A stretch of DNA of 57,739 nt from Ruminococcus sp. (GTDB taxonomy: Bacteria; Bacillota; Clostridia; Oscillospirales; Acutalibacteraceae), in NCBI GenBank assembly GCA_017464765.1, contig JAFTYK010000013.1, forward strand, positions 1 to 57,739, given 5' to 3'. The translations under genes and the position numbers were made by a program. Positions 16,620 through 26,635 of the stretch are shown piece after piece. How positions within the stretch are numbered: position 1 is the first letter of the stretch; every line of letters begins with the position of its first letter. The notes beneath the pieces are model-generated. The model was not told the origin of the DNA, made no database searches, and saw nothing but the letters and a program-made list of their open reading frames with translations.

Positions 16620-17900
16620 TTAGATTACCTTTATGCTACCGTGGTTTCTAACCTTTAATACACGGCAGGAGTTTTTTCCGAACACTGAGTCGATGAACCC
16701 TTTGTAGTTATCAACAAAGTCGTTGTGTACGAACGCTTGAATTGTTCCTGCGAAACCACCGCCGTGAACTCTTGCTACACCGTAATGTAGGAGAAGTCCG
16801 CCACTGAGTGCTAAAGCTACTGAAACATTCTGATGTTGAATGTCTCTGCTTGCGTAAACATTCTGAAGATATTTGAATGATGAGTTACCTGATTTCTTGA
16901 TTACTGCTAAGAACTCATCAAAGTCATCGTGTCTGAGGGCTGCAACAGCATCGTCAACATTTTGCTGTTCCTTGAAGAAGTGGAAAGCTCTGAGTGTTGC
17001 TCTGTCACCAGCAAACTTTCTAATTTGGTTTAAATGGAGATAGAACTTGGTTGAATCGCAATCTCTAAGCACTTCTTTACCAAAGTAGTTAGCTACCTTT
17101 TTCATCTCAAGCGGTATCATAGTGTAATCATCTGTAAGGTCAACGTGTGAACCTTTTGTATCTACTATACAAAGGCTGTAGTTGTATTTTTCAAAGTCAA
17201 CATCAATCTTGTTTACGATTGGCTTCTCAGGATTTTTAAAATCGATGTTTATCATACCGCCAACTGAGCACGCCATCTGGTCCATCAATCCGCAAGGCTT
17301 TTTGAAGTAAACATTCTCTGCAAACTGTGAAATCTGAGCGATTGTGATTGGGTCGATTTTCATATCGTTGAAAAGTCCTGAAACGATTGTGCCAATCACG
17401 TTTTCGAATGCGGCAGAAGATGAAAGACCCGAACCGATAAGAACGTCACTTGTTGTATAAGCGTTGAAACCGCCTAACTCATAACCTCTGTCCTTTATAC
17501 CTCTTAATACACCTCTGACAAGACCTTCTGTACATCCTGCTTCGTCTTCTCTGATTTCAAGATCATTGACATCGATTGTAATCATGTCATAGCCATTTGA
17601 AACCACTTTAACTATATTACTATTGTTTTTTGCCGCAATACCGATTGTGTCCAGGTTGATTGAAGTGGCGAGCACCTTACCGTGCTGATGGTCTGTGTGG
17701 TTACCACAAACCTCACTTCTGCCCGGTGCACTAAAGATACTAATGTTATCCTGACAGAAAAGTGTTTCGTACTGCATAATTGCCTGTATGTATCTAAGTC
17801 TTTGATAGTCGAGTACGCTGTCATCAACATAGATGTCTTTTAAAAGATTGTCGTACTCTTTGTTTTTAAAGTTTTCTAAAGCTGTTACTGAATTGATCAT
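16620..17900 (-). CDS. galK: Galactokinase (GHMP kinase)
   Basis: About 426 residues from the ATG at 17900. A GTG at 17909 is in frame but abuts the AAGGG ribosome site, so the ATG is preferred. The galactokinase signature appears as APGRSEVCGNHTDHQHG, and the ATP-binding GHMP loop as GSGLSSSAAFENVIG. GVARVHGGGFAGTIQAF is the C-terminal GHMP motif. It phosphorylates alpha-galactose at C1. It is the first gene of the minus-strand operon, directly behind a promoter with a predicted LacI-type operator in its spacer. Confidence 0.93.
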   Translation of the reverse strand: MINSVTALENFKNKEYDNLLKDIYVDDSVLDYQRLRYIQAIMQYETLFCQDNISIFSAPGRSEVCGNHTDHQHGKVLATSINLDTIGIAAKNNSNIVKVVSNGYDMITIDVNDLEIREDEAGCTEGLVRGVLRGIKDRGYELGGFNAYTTSDVLIGSGLSSSAAFENVIGTIVSGLFNDMKIDPITIAQISQFAENVYFKKPCGLMDQMACSVGGMINIDFKNPEKPIVNKIDVDFEKYNYSLCIVDTKGSHVDLTDDYTMIPLEMKKVANYFGKEVLRDCDSTKFYLHLNQIRKFAGDRATLRAFHFFKEQQNVDDAVAALRHDDFDEFLAVIKKSGNSSFKYLQNVYASRDIQHQNVSVALALSGGLLLHYGVARVHGGGFAGTIQAFVHNDFVDNYKGFIDSVFGKNSCRVLKVRNHGSIKVI

Positions 17901-17948
17901 TTTCCTCACCCTTTTTATTTGTTAATTTATTTGGTTTATATCTCCTTT

Positions 17949-19116
<1,168 letters not shown>

Positions 19117-19126
19117 TCAAAGTAAC

Positions 19127-19158
19127 GCCCTCTTTTTAATAAAGGGGGCTTATTTTTT
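19127..19158 (+). terminator. Terminator of the LacI-family gene
   Basis: GCCCTCTTT (19127-19135) pairs with AAAGGGGGC (19141-19149), followed by TTATTTTTT. Confidence 0.8.
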
Positions 19159-19213
19159 GTAGTGATTTTTCACAAATATACATAATGAAATTTATCGATA
19201 TTCTACGCACAAA

Positions 19214-19256
19214 TGTTTACAGATAAGTTGACAGATGTAAACACAGATAGTATAGT
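19214..19256 (+). promoter_or_regulatory. nad operon promoter with candidate NiaR operator
   Basis: TTGACA (19228-19233), a 17-bp spacer and TATAGT (19251-19256). The -35 box is bracketed by a perfect inverted repeat, TGTTTACA (19214-19221) and TGTAAACA (19236-19243). GACAGATGT at 19230-19238 resembles the half-site of NiaR operators as I remember them (ACAGRTGT type). With niaR in the same operon, autoregulated repression by nicotinate is the likely logic. Confidence 0.65.
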
Positions 19257-19295
19257 TTTAATAGCAAATTTGTATTCTTTTGATGAGGGAATAGT

Positions 19296-20195
19296 ATGAG
19301 AAATCAAATTGAACAACTAAAGATAGAGAAGAATGCAGTCATTCTTGCTCATTATTATGTTCCTGCAGAAGTCCAGGAAATTGCCGACTATGTTGGAGAC
19401 TCGTTCTATCTTGCAAAGATTGCAAAACAAACTGATGCAGATATCATTGTTTTCTGTGGTGTACAGTTTATGGGAGAAAGTGCAAAAATCCTCAACCCCG
19501 ACAAGAAGGTGCTGATGCCTGACTTGACTGCTGACTGTCCAATGGCACATATGGTGGCTGATGACATCATTGATGAAATGAGAACAAAGTACGATGATCT
19601 TGCAGTTGTATGCTATATCAACTCAACCGCAGACCTCAAATGCAAAAGTGATGTTTGCGTTACATCTTCAAATGCTGTTAAAATTGTAAAGGCGTTACCA
19701 AACAGGAATATTTTCTTTATCCCTGATCGTAACCTTGGTAGCTTTGTTGCAAAGCAGGTCCCTGAAAAGAATATCATTCTGAATGACGGTTGTTGTCCGA
19801 TTCATGCTAGAATCACTGCATCACAGATTAAAACTGAAAAAGACAAGCATCCAAATGCTTACGTATTGTCCCACCCTGAATGTGAGGCAGAAGTTCTTGC
19901 TTTGTCTGACTATATCGGTAGCACAGCGGACATCATCGCCTATTCGAGGAGTAGTGAAGCGACAGAGTTTATCGTTGCTACTGAGGATGGCGTTGATTAT
20001 AAGCTAATAACAGATAACCCTGAAAAGCGTTTTTACTATCCAAATCCACATCCGTGCTGTGCAGATATGAAGCTAAATACACTTGCTGCCGTTTTGTCGG
20101 TACTCGAGAATGAAGATAAAGAAGTAATCGTAGACGAGGAGATTCGCCACCGTGCGCTAATCCCTCTTGACAGAATGTTGGAGCTTGTAAAGTGA
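19296..20195 (+). CDS. nadA: Quinolinate synthase A
   Basis: 299 residues. NadA condenses iminoaspartate and dihydroxyacetone phosphate to quinolinate using a [4Fe-4S] cluster. Seen here are the N-terminal AHYYVPAEVQEIADYVGDS, FCGVQFMGESAKIL, the dyad CYINSTADLKCKSD, HPECEAEVL and NPHPCCADMKLNTL. These include the three conserved cluster cysteines of this family. The start has GAGG upstream. It is first in nadA-nadB-nadC-niaR, and its stop is one base before nadB. Confidence 0.95.
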   Translation: MRNQIEQLKIEKNAVILAHYYVPAEVQEIADYVGDSFYLAKIAKQTDADIIVFCGVQFMGESAKILNPDKKVLMPDLTADCPMAHMVADDIIDEMRTKYDDLAVVCYINSTADLKCKSDVCVTSSNAVKIVKALPNRNIFFIPDRNLGSFVAKQVPEKNIILNDGCCPIHARITASQIKTEKDKHPNAYVLSHPECEAEVLALSDYIGSTADIIAYSRSSEATEFIVATEDGVDYKLITDNPEKRFYYPNPHPCCADMKLNTLAAVLSVLENEDKEVIVDEEIRHRALIPLDRMLELVK

Positions 20196-20196
20196 A

Positions 20197-21471
20197 ATGA
20201 AAACAGATATTATAATTGTAGGAAGCGGTGTAGCAGGTCTTTACTGTGCTCTGAATCTTCCCAAAGATAAAAACATAATTGTTGTAACAAAGAACAAAGC
20301 TCGTAGAAGTGATTCTTATCTTGCGCAAGGTGGTATCTGTGTCCTTCGTGACGAAAAGGATTACGATGCTTTTTACGAGGATACAATGAAGGCTGGGCAT
20401 TATGAGAATAATCCAGACTCGGTTCATATTATGATCCATTCATCCAGAGAGGTTATATCTGATCTTATATCCTTTGGTGTTCGATTTGAGATGAACGGTA
20501 AAGAGTTTACATACACACGAGAAGGAGCGCACAGCAATCCCCGTATTCTTTTCCACGAGGATGAAACAGGTAAGGAAATTACTTCGCACCTTCTTGAAAC
20601 GGCAAGAAACAGAAAAAACATAAAACTCATTGAAAACTATACGATGGTTGATCTCATTTGTGATAACAATGAATGTCACGGTATTATCGGTCACGATGAA
20701 AACGGTGTTTATTCTGCAATACAGGCCGACTATACCGTTCTTGCAACAGGCGGAATTGGTGGTATCTTTGAACATTCCACCAACTATAAGCACCTTACAG
20801 GTGATGCTATTGCTCTGGCTCTGAAGTACGGTATCAAGTTGCATAATATTGACTATATACAAATTCACCCGACAACGCTTTATACCGAAAACGAAGGCAG
20901 AGAGTTTCTTATTTCCGAATCGGTCCGTGGTGAGGGTGCTATTCTGCTAAATAGTAAAGGGGAGCGTTTTATCAATGAGCTGTTGCCTCGTGATGTGGTT
21001 GCTAACGCCATCTTTGCAGAAATGAAAAAAGAAAGAATTAAGCATGTTTGGCTTTCTATGGAACCTATTCCTGTCGAAGAAATAAAAACACACTTCCCTA
21101 ACATATATCAACGTTGTCTTGAAGAGGGTTATGACGTAACCAAGGAACCCATTCCAGTTGTTCCGTCACAACACTACTTTATGGGTGGTATCGATGTTGA
21201 CCGATACAGCAAAACATCAATGAACCGTTTGTATGCAGCAGGAGAGACGGCTTGTAATGGTGTACATGGTAGAAACCGTCTAGCAAGTAATTCGTTACTC
21301 GAAAGTCTTGTGTTTGCAAAACGAGCAGCAACGCACATTATAAATAACTACGCTCAGCTACAGCATTGTGTTGAAGTTACAGTTGATGCTTCTCAGTATG
21401 AGGGGTATGATGAAAAATATAAGAAAATAGTTTTAGATGCCATTGAAAAGGAGAAAAACAGCCATGAATAA
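20197..21471 (+). CDS. nadB: L-aspartate oxidase
   Basis: 424 residues. The FAD-binding motif IIVGSGVAGLYCAL is at the N-terminus. RSDSYLAQGGICV follows, with HPTTLY, the catalytic-region SESVRGEGAILLN, HYFMGGIDVD and the flavin-contacting RLASNSLLESLVF. It oxidises aspartate to iminoaspartate for NadA. At 424 residues it is about 110 shorter than E. coli NadB and lacks the C-terminal helical domain, a form I believe is common in Clostridia. The start follows the nadA stop by one base and the end overlaps nadC. Confidence 0.93.
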   Translation: MKTDIIIVGSGVAGLYCALNLPKDKNIIVVTKNKARRSDSYLAQGGICVLRDEKDYDAFYEDTMKAGHYENNPDSVHIMIHSSREVISDLISFGVRFEMNGKEFTYTREGAHSNPRILFHEDETGKEITSHLLETARNRKNIKLIENYTMVDLICDNNECHGIIGHDENGVYSAIQADYTVLATGGIGGIFEHSTNYKHLTGDAIALALKYGIKLHNIDYIQIHPTTLYTENEGREFLISESVRGEGAILLNSKGERFINELLPRDVVANAIFAEMKKERIKHVWLSMEPIPVEEIKTHFPNIYQRCLEEGYDVTKEPIPVVPSQHYFMGGIDVDRYSKTSMNRLYAAGETACNGVHGRNRLASNSLLESLVFAKRAATHIINNYAQLQHCVEVTVDASQYEGYDEKYKKIVLDAIEKEKNSHE

Positions 21472-22315
21472 TATTTCAATGAAACTTAACGCAGATAACC
21501 TTATTCTTCTTGCCTTGCAGGAGGATATTACAAGCGAGGACATTACAACAAACTCTGTTATGAGACAGTACCAGCTTGGTGAGGTCGAACTGATATGTAA
21601 GGAAGACGGTGTTATTGCAGGTCTTGACATTTTCAAGAGAGTTTTTGAACTTCTCGACGATAAAACCGAAGTAACCTTCACTTGTGCAGACGGTGACGAA
21701 GTGAAAAATGGACAAAAACTTGGGGTTGTTCGTGGAGACATCCGTGTGCTTTTATCAGGTGAGAGAACAGCTCTCAATTTCTTACAGCGTATGAGCGGTA
21801 TCGCTACCTATACACGCAAGATAGCTAGTCTCCTTAAAGGAAGCAAAACTAAGCTTCTGGATACCCGAAAAACTACACCAAATATGAGAGTATTTGAAAA
21901 GTATGCAGTTAAAGTTGGCGGTGGATATAACCATCGCTATAACCTCAGTGATGGTATTCTCTTAAAAGATAATCATATCGGTGCAGCAGGCGGCGTTAAA
22001 GAAGCTGTTATGATGGCTAAGGAATATGCACCTTTCGTTCGTAAGATTGAGGTTGAGGTTGAGAATATTAGTATGCTCAAAGAAGCTCTTGAGGCTGGTG
22101 CAGATATTATTATGCTTGATAATATGAGCGTTGAGGATATGAAAGAAGCTGTCAGACTTACAGCAGGCAAAGCTGAGACCGAGTGTAGCGGAAACGTAAC
22201 AAAAGAAAATGTTGCCAAATTGGTGGATATTGGTGTAGACTATATATCGAGCGGTGCACTTACGCACTCATCTGAGATTTTAGATCTTTCTCTTAAAAAT
22301 TTACACGCTGTATAA
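21464..22315 (+). CDS. nadC: Nicotinate-nucleotide pyrophosphorylase (carboxylating)
   Basis: About 283 residues from the ATG at 21464, which follows AAAGGAG at 21447-21453 and overlaps the nadB stop by 8 nt. An upstream ATG at 21437 lies before the ribosome site and is unlikely. Motifs of quinolinate phosphoribosyltransferase are LLDTRKTTPNMRVFEKYAV, GGGYNHRYNLSDGILLKDNH, EVEVENISMLKEAL and the phosphate loop DYISSGALTHS. It joins quinolinate and PRPP, with loss of CO2, to give nicotinate mononucleotide. Confidence 0.95.
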   Translation: MNNISMKLNADNLILLALQEDITSEDITTNSVMRQYQLGEVELICKEDGVIAGLDIFKRVFELLDDKTEVTFTCADGDEVKNGQKLGVVRGDIRVLLSGERTALNFLQRMSGIATYTRKIASLLKGSKTKLLDTRKTTPNMRVFEKYAVKVGGGYNHRYNLSDGILLKDNHIGAAGGVKEAVMMAKEYAPFVRKIEVEVENISMLKEALEAGADIIMLDNMSVEDMKEAVRLTAGKAETECSGNVTKENVAKLVDIGVDYISSGALTHSSEILDLSLKNLHAV

Positions 22316-22327
22316 AGGGGTGAATCT

Positions 22328-22840
22328 ATGAAGGTTCATGAGAGAAGAAAAGCAATCGTAAATCTGCTTCTTTCGTCAAATGAAGCAATATCCGGCAGTA
22401 CTCTTTCCGAGAAATTCGGTGTATCCAGACAGATCATCGTCCAGGACATTACTGTGCTGAAGGGTTCAGGATATGAAATTCTTTCTACGCATAATGGATA
22501 TATAATGCAACAAACCCCTCTTAAAGAACGTGTTTTCAAGCTACACCACACGACCGAAGAAACCGAAGATGAACTGAATTTGATTGTCGATCTTGGAGGT
22601 ACCGTTGTAGACGTTTTTGTTTGGCATAAGGTTTATGGTAAAATGTCCGCACAGCTCAATATTTTCTCCCGCCTTCATGTTAAGCAGTTTATTGAGGGGG
22701 TTAGAACTGGAAAATCTACGGAGCTTATGAATATTACTGGTGGATATCATTATCACACAATCCGTGGAGAATCTGATGAAATTCTCAACAACATAAGCGA
22801 AGCACTTGAAAAACGAGGATATATAGCTTCGGGAATATGA
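22328..22840 (+). CDS. niaR: NiaR-type transcriptional repressor of NAD synthesis
   Basis: 170 residues. A winged helix (HTH_11 type, GSTLSEKFGVSRQIIVQDI) is at about 18-60, followed by the 3H domain. Conserved histidines are in KLHHTTEE, VFVWHKVYG and GGYHYHTIRG. The 3H domain binds a metal and nicotinate, which acts as co-repressor. Autoregulation is likely because it is the last gene of the nad operon it should control. The start is 12 nt after nadC with AAGGGG upstream. It is distinct from the enteric NadR, although sometimes given that name. Confidence 0.9.
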   Translation: MKVHERRKAIVNLLLSSNEAISGSTLSEKFGVSRQIIVQDITVLKGSGYEILSTHNGYIMQQTPLKERVFKLHHTTEETEDELNLIVDLGGTVVDVFVWHKVYGKMSAQLNIFSRLHVKQFIEGVRTGKSTELMNITGGYHYHTIRGESDEILNNISEALEKRGYIASGI

Positions 22841-22847
22841 TTATTAT

Positions 22848-22880
22848 AGGTTCGGTTTCACACCGGACCTTTTTATTTTT
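22848..22880 (+). terminator. Terminator of the nad operon
   Basis: AGGTTCGGT (22848-22856) pairs with ACCGGACCT (22862-22870), followed by TTTTTATTTTT. Confidence 0.8.
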
Positions 22881-23037
22881 CAATATAGTTAGCAAGATTG
22901 ATAATAGGTTTGTTAATTTTTATAGCATATCGAATCGATTTATATGCACCGCCATGCTTTTCTTTTATATAACATATGATTAAGTTTGCTCTATTGACCA
23001 TTTCATTGTTGCGAATTTGCTGATACTTGATATAATG
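22873..23037 (-). pseudogene. Remnant of a YpsA/DUF1273-like (SLOG fold) gene
   Basis: The minus strand reads about 54 codons from 23037 down to a TAA at 22875-22873 with no start codon. The sequence contains EMVNRANLIICYIKEKHGGA and YAIKINKPIINLANYIE. This matches the C-terminal part of the DUF1273/YpsA family as I know it (LLICYV...GGAYKTMKYA...IINIA). A TAA at 23040-23038 closes the frame upstream. Such proteins are common in clostridial mobile elements. It abuts, head to head, the recombinase remnant on the other strand, and its stop lies in the T-tract of the nad terminator. Confidence 0.55.
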
Positions 23038-23626
23038 TTACCATAAGAAAACCGTCAGAAAAGAATGGATTGAAGATTTAATTATCGCATTTATCCGCAC
23101 AATTGTGTTTGATGATGATTTGGTGCCTATGCTCTGCGAAACAGCAACAAGAGTACAGAATCAAGAAAACACCACCCTACCTCTACTAAAAAAGCAATAC
23201 AACGATATTCTTAAAAGCATCGATAATCTTCTCAACGCAATTCAGCAAGGTATTCTTACACCATCCACCAAACAGCGTATGGAAGATTTAGAAAAGCAGA
23301 AAACAGAACTGTCAATCCAAATCATAAAAGAAGAAATGACAAAACCTATTATCTCTGTAGAGGAGATCGAAGCTTACTTCAACAGACTACGCAAGTTGAA
23401 TTTCAAAAAGATAGAACATCGCAGAAGATTAATTAATACTTTCATAAACAAAATCGTTCTATACGATGACGGAAGAATATATTTTGGATGCAACTACAAA
23501 GACTGCTCAAAAGAGATGACTTTTGCAGAACTCGAAGAAGCAAACGTCTTTAGTTCGGATATCAGTGCATTCGGTGCACCAAAATCGTCGCGGACTCAAA
23601 AGGTCTGCGACGATTTTTTATTTTAA
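23036..23626 (+). pseudogene. C-terminal remnant of a large serine recombinase
   Basis: The frame is open from 23036, starting CYHKKTVRKEWIEDL. This matches the region of Tn916/TnpX-like large serine recombinases just after the recombinase domain (typically KKxVRKEWLED). It continues through a coiled coil (about LLKKQYNDILKSIDNLLNAI to QIIKEEMTK) and RRRLINTFINKIVLYDDGRI near the end. The catalytic resolvase domain and the zinc-binding region are absent, so it is not functional. A GTG at 23105 could start a 173-residue peptide, but it lies inside the homologous sequence. The last 15 codons read through a terminator hairpin. Confidence 0.8.
23581..23620 (+). terminator. Terminator overlapping the recombinase remnant end
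   Basis: AAAATCGTCGC (23581-23591) pairs perfectly with GCGACGATTTT (23607-23617), with extra GAC/GTC pairs toward the loop and a T-run. It lies within the last codons of the recombinase remnant. Confidence 0.82.
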
Positions 23627-23828
23627 AATAATCGCTCGACCTTAATGTCGCTCCTCCTCTCCTTAATAATCTCAGATTTCGCGGACCCTTGCTTTTTTAT
23701 ATTTAAAACCTTTTGATAACAGGACTTGAACCTTAAGCAGGGTTTATAATCCGTATTCCTTTTTATACAATTCAATGTATGCTCGCAAGTCTTGTTGCTA
23801 ACTCAGATTACTAATATTCTGCACAGAA
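23627..23828. other. Intergenic stretch with no gene seen
   Basis: About 200 bp between the recombinase remnant and the dockerin gene. Short coding-like runs on the minus strand (for example QQDLRAYIELYKKEYGL) are interrupted by stops and are too short to assign. A T-arm-like word, GGTTCAAGTCC (minus strand), is present without a cloverleaf. Confidence 0.4.
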
Positions 23829-23855
23829 AAAGACCGCACGAAATGTGCGGTCTTT
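23826..23855 (-). terminator. Terminator of the tandem-SGNH dockerin gene
   Basis: AAAGACCGCAC (23829-23839) pairs perfectly with GTGCGGTCTTT (23845-23855) around GAAAT. The minus strand continues into TTTTT. Confidence 0.85.
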
Positions 23856-23882
23856 GTACTATAGTTTTAGGTTATTTGGTTT

Positions 23883-26615
23883 TTATCCGAGCTTTGAAAC
23901 CTTGCCTACAAGGTACATCTGGAGTATTGTAGCATCGAAGATGTCAACTTCGCCGTTTGCATTAACGTCAGCGAGTTTTTTCTGTTCGTCTGTCAGGTTA
24001 ACGATTTTTGCAACGCCACGCTGGATTTCAGTTGCGTCGAAGATATCAATATAACCGTTCATATTAACATCGCCGATTAATGATTTTGTTGTTTCAATGT
24101 CAAGAGCGTTTACGAGCTGATCCTTAATGTATGTGTGTCCTGTCTGATTTGGATAAAGACCAAACTTAGACATTACAGCACCAATGAACTCAACAACGCC
24201 CATTGTTTCGCCCTTGTTGACATTTTCAACCTCAGGTGCTTCAACGAAAATTACATTTTCAGTGAGTGAGCTGTAAACTGTTGCGTGAAGTGTTGCCGCT
24301 TCAACAACTTTATCAAGGTACTCACCAACAGGAAGTGACTTTCCTGAGAAATCAAGGCTTCTACCCTTGAAAGGATTGTACATACCAACAATGATAACTT
24401 TCGCGTCAGGATTGATTTCACGTACTGCGTTTACAAACTCAGGCATACCACAAGCGTATACCATAGCGTTGTATGCATAGTTTTCAATCATTGCGAGTAC
24501 AAATTCAGTTGTATCGATTTCAATCTTGAAAAGACCTGTATCATAGCTGAAAGTTCCGCCTATACCTGATGCAACAATCTCTTCTTTAACCATCTGGAGC
24601 AAGCTTTCAACATACACAACGCCTTGTTCTGTAACTAAAGCACTCCAGTCATATTCCTGTGGCTGTGAGAATGAAGCTACAAGTGCTGCATCGATTGCTT
24701 TTTCTAAAAGTGTAACGTTACTAAAACCGATTGTGATAAGGTCAGCTTTTGCGATGTCTGCGTAGTTCTCAGCAACAACTGCACCTGCGTCCTGAATAAG
24801 AAGTCCGTTTTGTGAGAGATTCTTATAGTCGAGCTGGTACTGGTTAGCAAACTGCTCAACGTAGTCAACATAATCCACTGATGTAGCAGAACCATCGCCG
24901 ATTGCTACGTAGTAAGAATCGTCGTTTACTTCGTAGTAATTAGAATCCTGTGGACCATATTTTTCAAGAGCGTAAAGGATTTTCTGAACAGCTACTTCAA
25001 GCTTCTGTGAAGCTGCGTCTGAAGCTGTATAATCATTCTCATAAGAAGCGATAATCGCCTGTGTTAATGAATCGTGACCCGCAGCACTTGGGTGACAGCC
25101 GATACCGTTACCGATAAGCATACGAGCAAAGAGATTGAACAAGCCCTCGATTGTTTTATCCTGAATTAATACTGTACTCATCGCATTTGGAAGAGCGAGG
25201 AATTTGTAAACCTCTGTTTTCAGTTCATCAGGGAGATAGACTGCAACCATAGCTGCTTTTGCCATATTAGCGGCATCAATATTCTCGCCCATATATGCTT
25301 CAACTTTTTCCTGTAAACCATTGAAAACGTCGCCGATACCTGAAACGAGTTTAAGTAATGCTGTTGCATCTAAAACCTCAAGGTCTGAAGCATCAATGAT
25401 TGCCTTTTCGAAAGCAAGATATACAGCAATTGACATAATCTTTGAAGTGTTATTCTTCACATAGTCTGCATAAGCTTTGTTACTGCCGTTTAAAGCCTGC
25501 TCATAAGCGAGAACTTCTTCGAATGTGATATTCACATAATCGCCTGACATCTGTAAAAGCATAGGCCATACCATATTCATAATCTCTTCGTATACACGCT
25601 CACGCAATACAGATTCAGGGTTATTAATCTGAGAAGCAAAGGTATTTACGATGATATCAACATCAGGAGATTCAGCGTAGTAGAACTTAGCCTCAGGATA
25701 TTTCTCGAGAATCTGAAGAACAACAGGCTGTGTTGAAAGATAGATGTTAACAGCCTCAACCGCCTCACTTACAACCTCACCTAAAGGAATAACCTGCCCT
25801 TCGTAAGAAAGGTCCATACCTGTAAATGTGTTCATAAGACCAACTATGATGATTTCAACGTCAGGGTTAAGCTCAACGATTCTGTCGATACAGCCTGCGT
25901 AGTTCATCATATAGCTTACAACAGCATAAGAAATAGCGTTCTCAATAGGAGCGATAATCTCCTGTGATTCTTGTGGAACTAAAGAATTAAGCTTAGCCAA
26001 AACTTCTGCACGAATCTGACGGATGAACGCCTTTGTTGGCTCGTCACATTCCCTGATAGCGTCTTCAAAATCAATCCACGCATCGTCTGCAGGGTTACCA
26101 CCTAAAACACCTAAAGCGTTAGTAATACGACCAAGCAGGAATACGCCAAAGTTAGCGTTGCCGATACCGAGCGTGATAACGTCAGCATCAGTTGCCGCAC
26201 TCTGGTATACATTAGCAGCGTTTTCAACACCGCCGCAGTCACGTCTGAAACGTCCGTTTACAAACTCACTTTGAGTGTAATCGTCACCAGTGTAAGCACC
26301 TTCTTTTCCGTACTCAAGAATGTAGTGCAAATCCTCAGCACGCATAGCACTCATAGCGAGCTGGTGAGTAAGGTCCCAGCCGAAATGTTCAGCTACTTTG
26401 TGAGGATAAGCATCAGGCGACTCCTCTAAATATCCGTTTACGTTGCCGTAACCTGTAAGGCCGTAGCCGTTAGCCATAGAGTCACCAAATGACACATACT
26501 TAACCTTTTCGTCAGTTTCTGCCGCAAAAACCATTGGACACATACCGACTAAAAGACAAACAACTATCAGAAGGGATAAACCCTGTCTGAATACTTTTGA
26601 GAACTTAGTCTTCAT
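23883..26615 (-). CDS. Secreted tandem SGNH/GDSL hydrolase with C-terminal dockerin
   Basis: About 910 residues from the ATG at 26615, which has AGGAGG 7 nt upstream. The open frame extends 20 codons further without a ribosome site. A signal peptide (about 1-32, LLIVVCLLVGMCPMVFAAE) leads to two repeats of an SGNH-like domain. Repeat 1 (about 38-545) has VSFGDSMANGYG with nucleophile S46 and the GCHPSAAGH block expected to hold the catalytic His. In repeat 2 (about 570-840) the matching motif is VAIGDGSATS, with glycine (G575) at the nucleophile position, and YPNQTGH replaces the Asp-x-x-His block. A type I dockerin (about 846-910) has DVNMNGYIDIFDATEIQR and DVNANGEVDIFDATILQM. It is probably an esterase or lipase attached to a scaffold. 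The substrate is unknown. Confidence 0.8.
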   Translation of the reverse strand: MKTKFSKVFRQGLSLLIVVCLLVGMCPMVFAAETDEKVKYVSFGDSMANGYGLTGYGNVNGYLEESPDAYPHKVAEHFGWDLTHQLAMSAMRAEDLHYILEYGKEGAYTGDDYTQSEFVNGRFRRDCGGVENAANVYQSAATDADVITLGIGNANFGVFLLGRITNALGVLGGNPADDAWIDFEDAIRECDEPTKAFIRQIRAEVLAKLNSLVPQESQEIIAPIENAISYAVVSYMMNYAGCIDRIVELNPDVEIIIVGLMNTFTGMDLSYEGQVIPLGEVVSEAVEAVNIYLSTQPVVLQILEKYPEAKFYYAESPDVDIIVNTFASQINNPESVLRERVYEEIMNMVWPMLLQMSGDYVNITFEEVLAYEQALNGSNKAYADYVKNNTSKIMSIAVYLAFEKAIIDASDLEVLDATALLKLVSGIGDVFNGLQEKVEAYMGENIDAANMAKAAMVAVYLPDELKTEVYKFLALPNAMSTVLIQDKTIEGLFNLFARMLIGNGIGCHPSAAGHDSLTQAIIASYENDYTASDAASQKLEVAVQKILYALEKYGPQDSNYYEVNDDSYYVAIGDGSATSVDYVDYVEQFANQYQLDYKNLSQNGLLIQDAGAVVAENYADIAKADLITIGFSNVTLLEKAIDAALVASFSQPQEYDWSALVTEQGVVYVESLLQMVKEEIVASGIGGTFSYDTGLFKIEIDTTEFVLAMIENYAYNAMVYACGMPEFVNAVREINPDAKVIIVGMYNPFKGRSLDFSGKSLPVGEYLDKVVEAATLHATVYSSLTENVIFVEAPEVENVNKGETMGVVEFIGAVMSKFGLYPNQTGHTYIKDQLVNALDIETTKSLIGDVNMNGYIDIFDATEIQRGVAKIVNLTDEQKKLADVNANGEVDIFDATILQMYLVGKVSKLG

Positions 26616-26635
26616 GAAATAACCTCCTATAAACA

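Noticed and set aside
19978..20439. 153-codon open frame on the minus strand across nadA/nadB
   Set aside because: It is antisense to two well-conserved genes, with no homology recognised and no promoter.
21437..21463. Upstream ATG for nadC at 21437
   Set aside because: It precedes the AAAGGAG site. The ATG at 21464 has correct spacing and the usual short N-terminus.
23690..23770. T-arm-like GGTTCAAGTCC on the minus strand as a tRNA gene or attachment site
   Set aside because: Only three pairs flank the loop, and no acceptor, D-arm or anticodon arm could be built around it.
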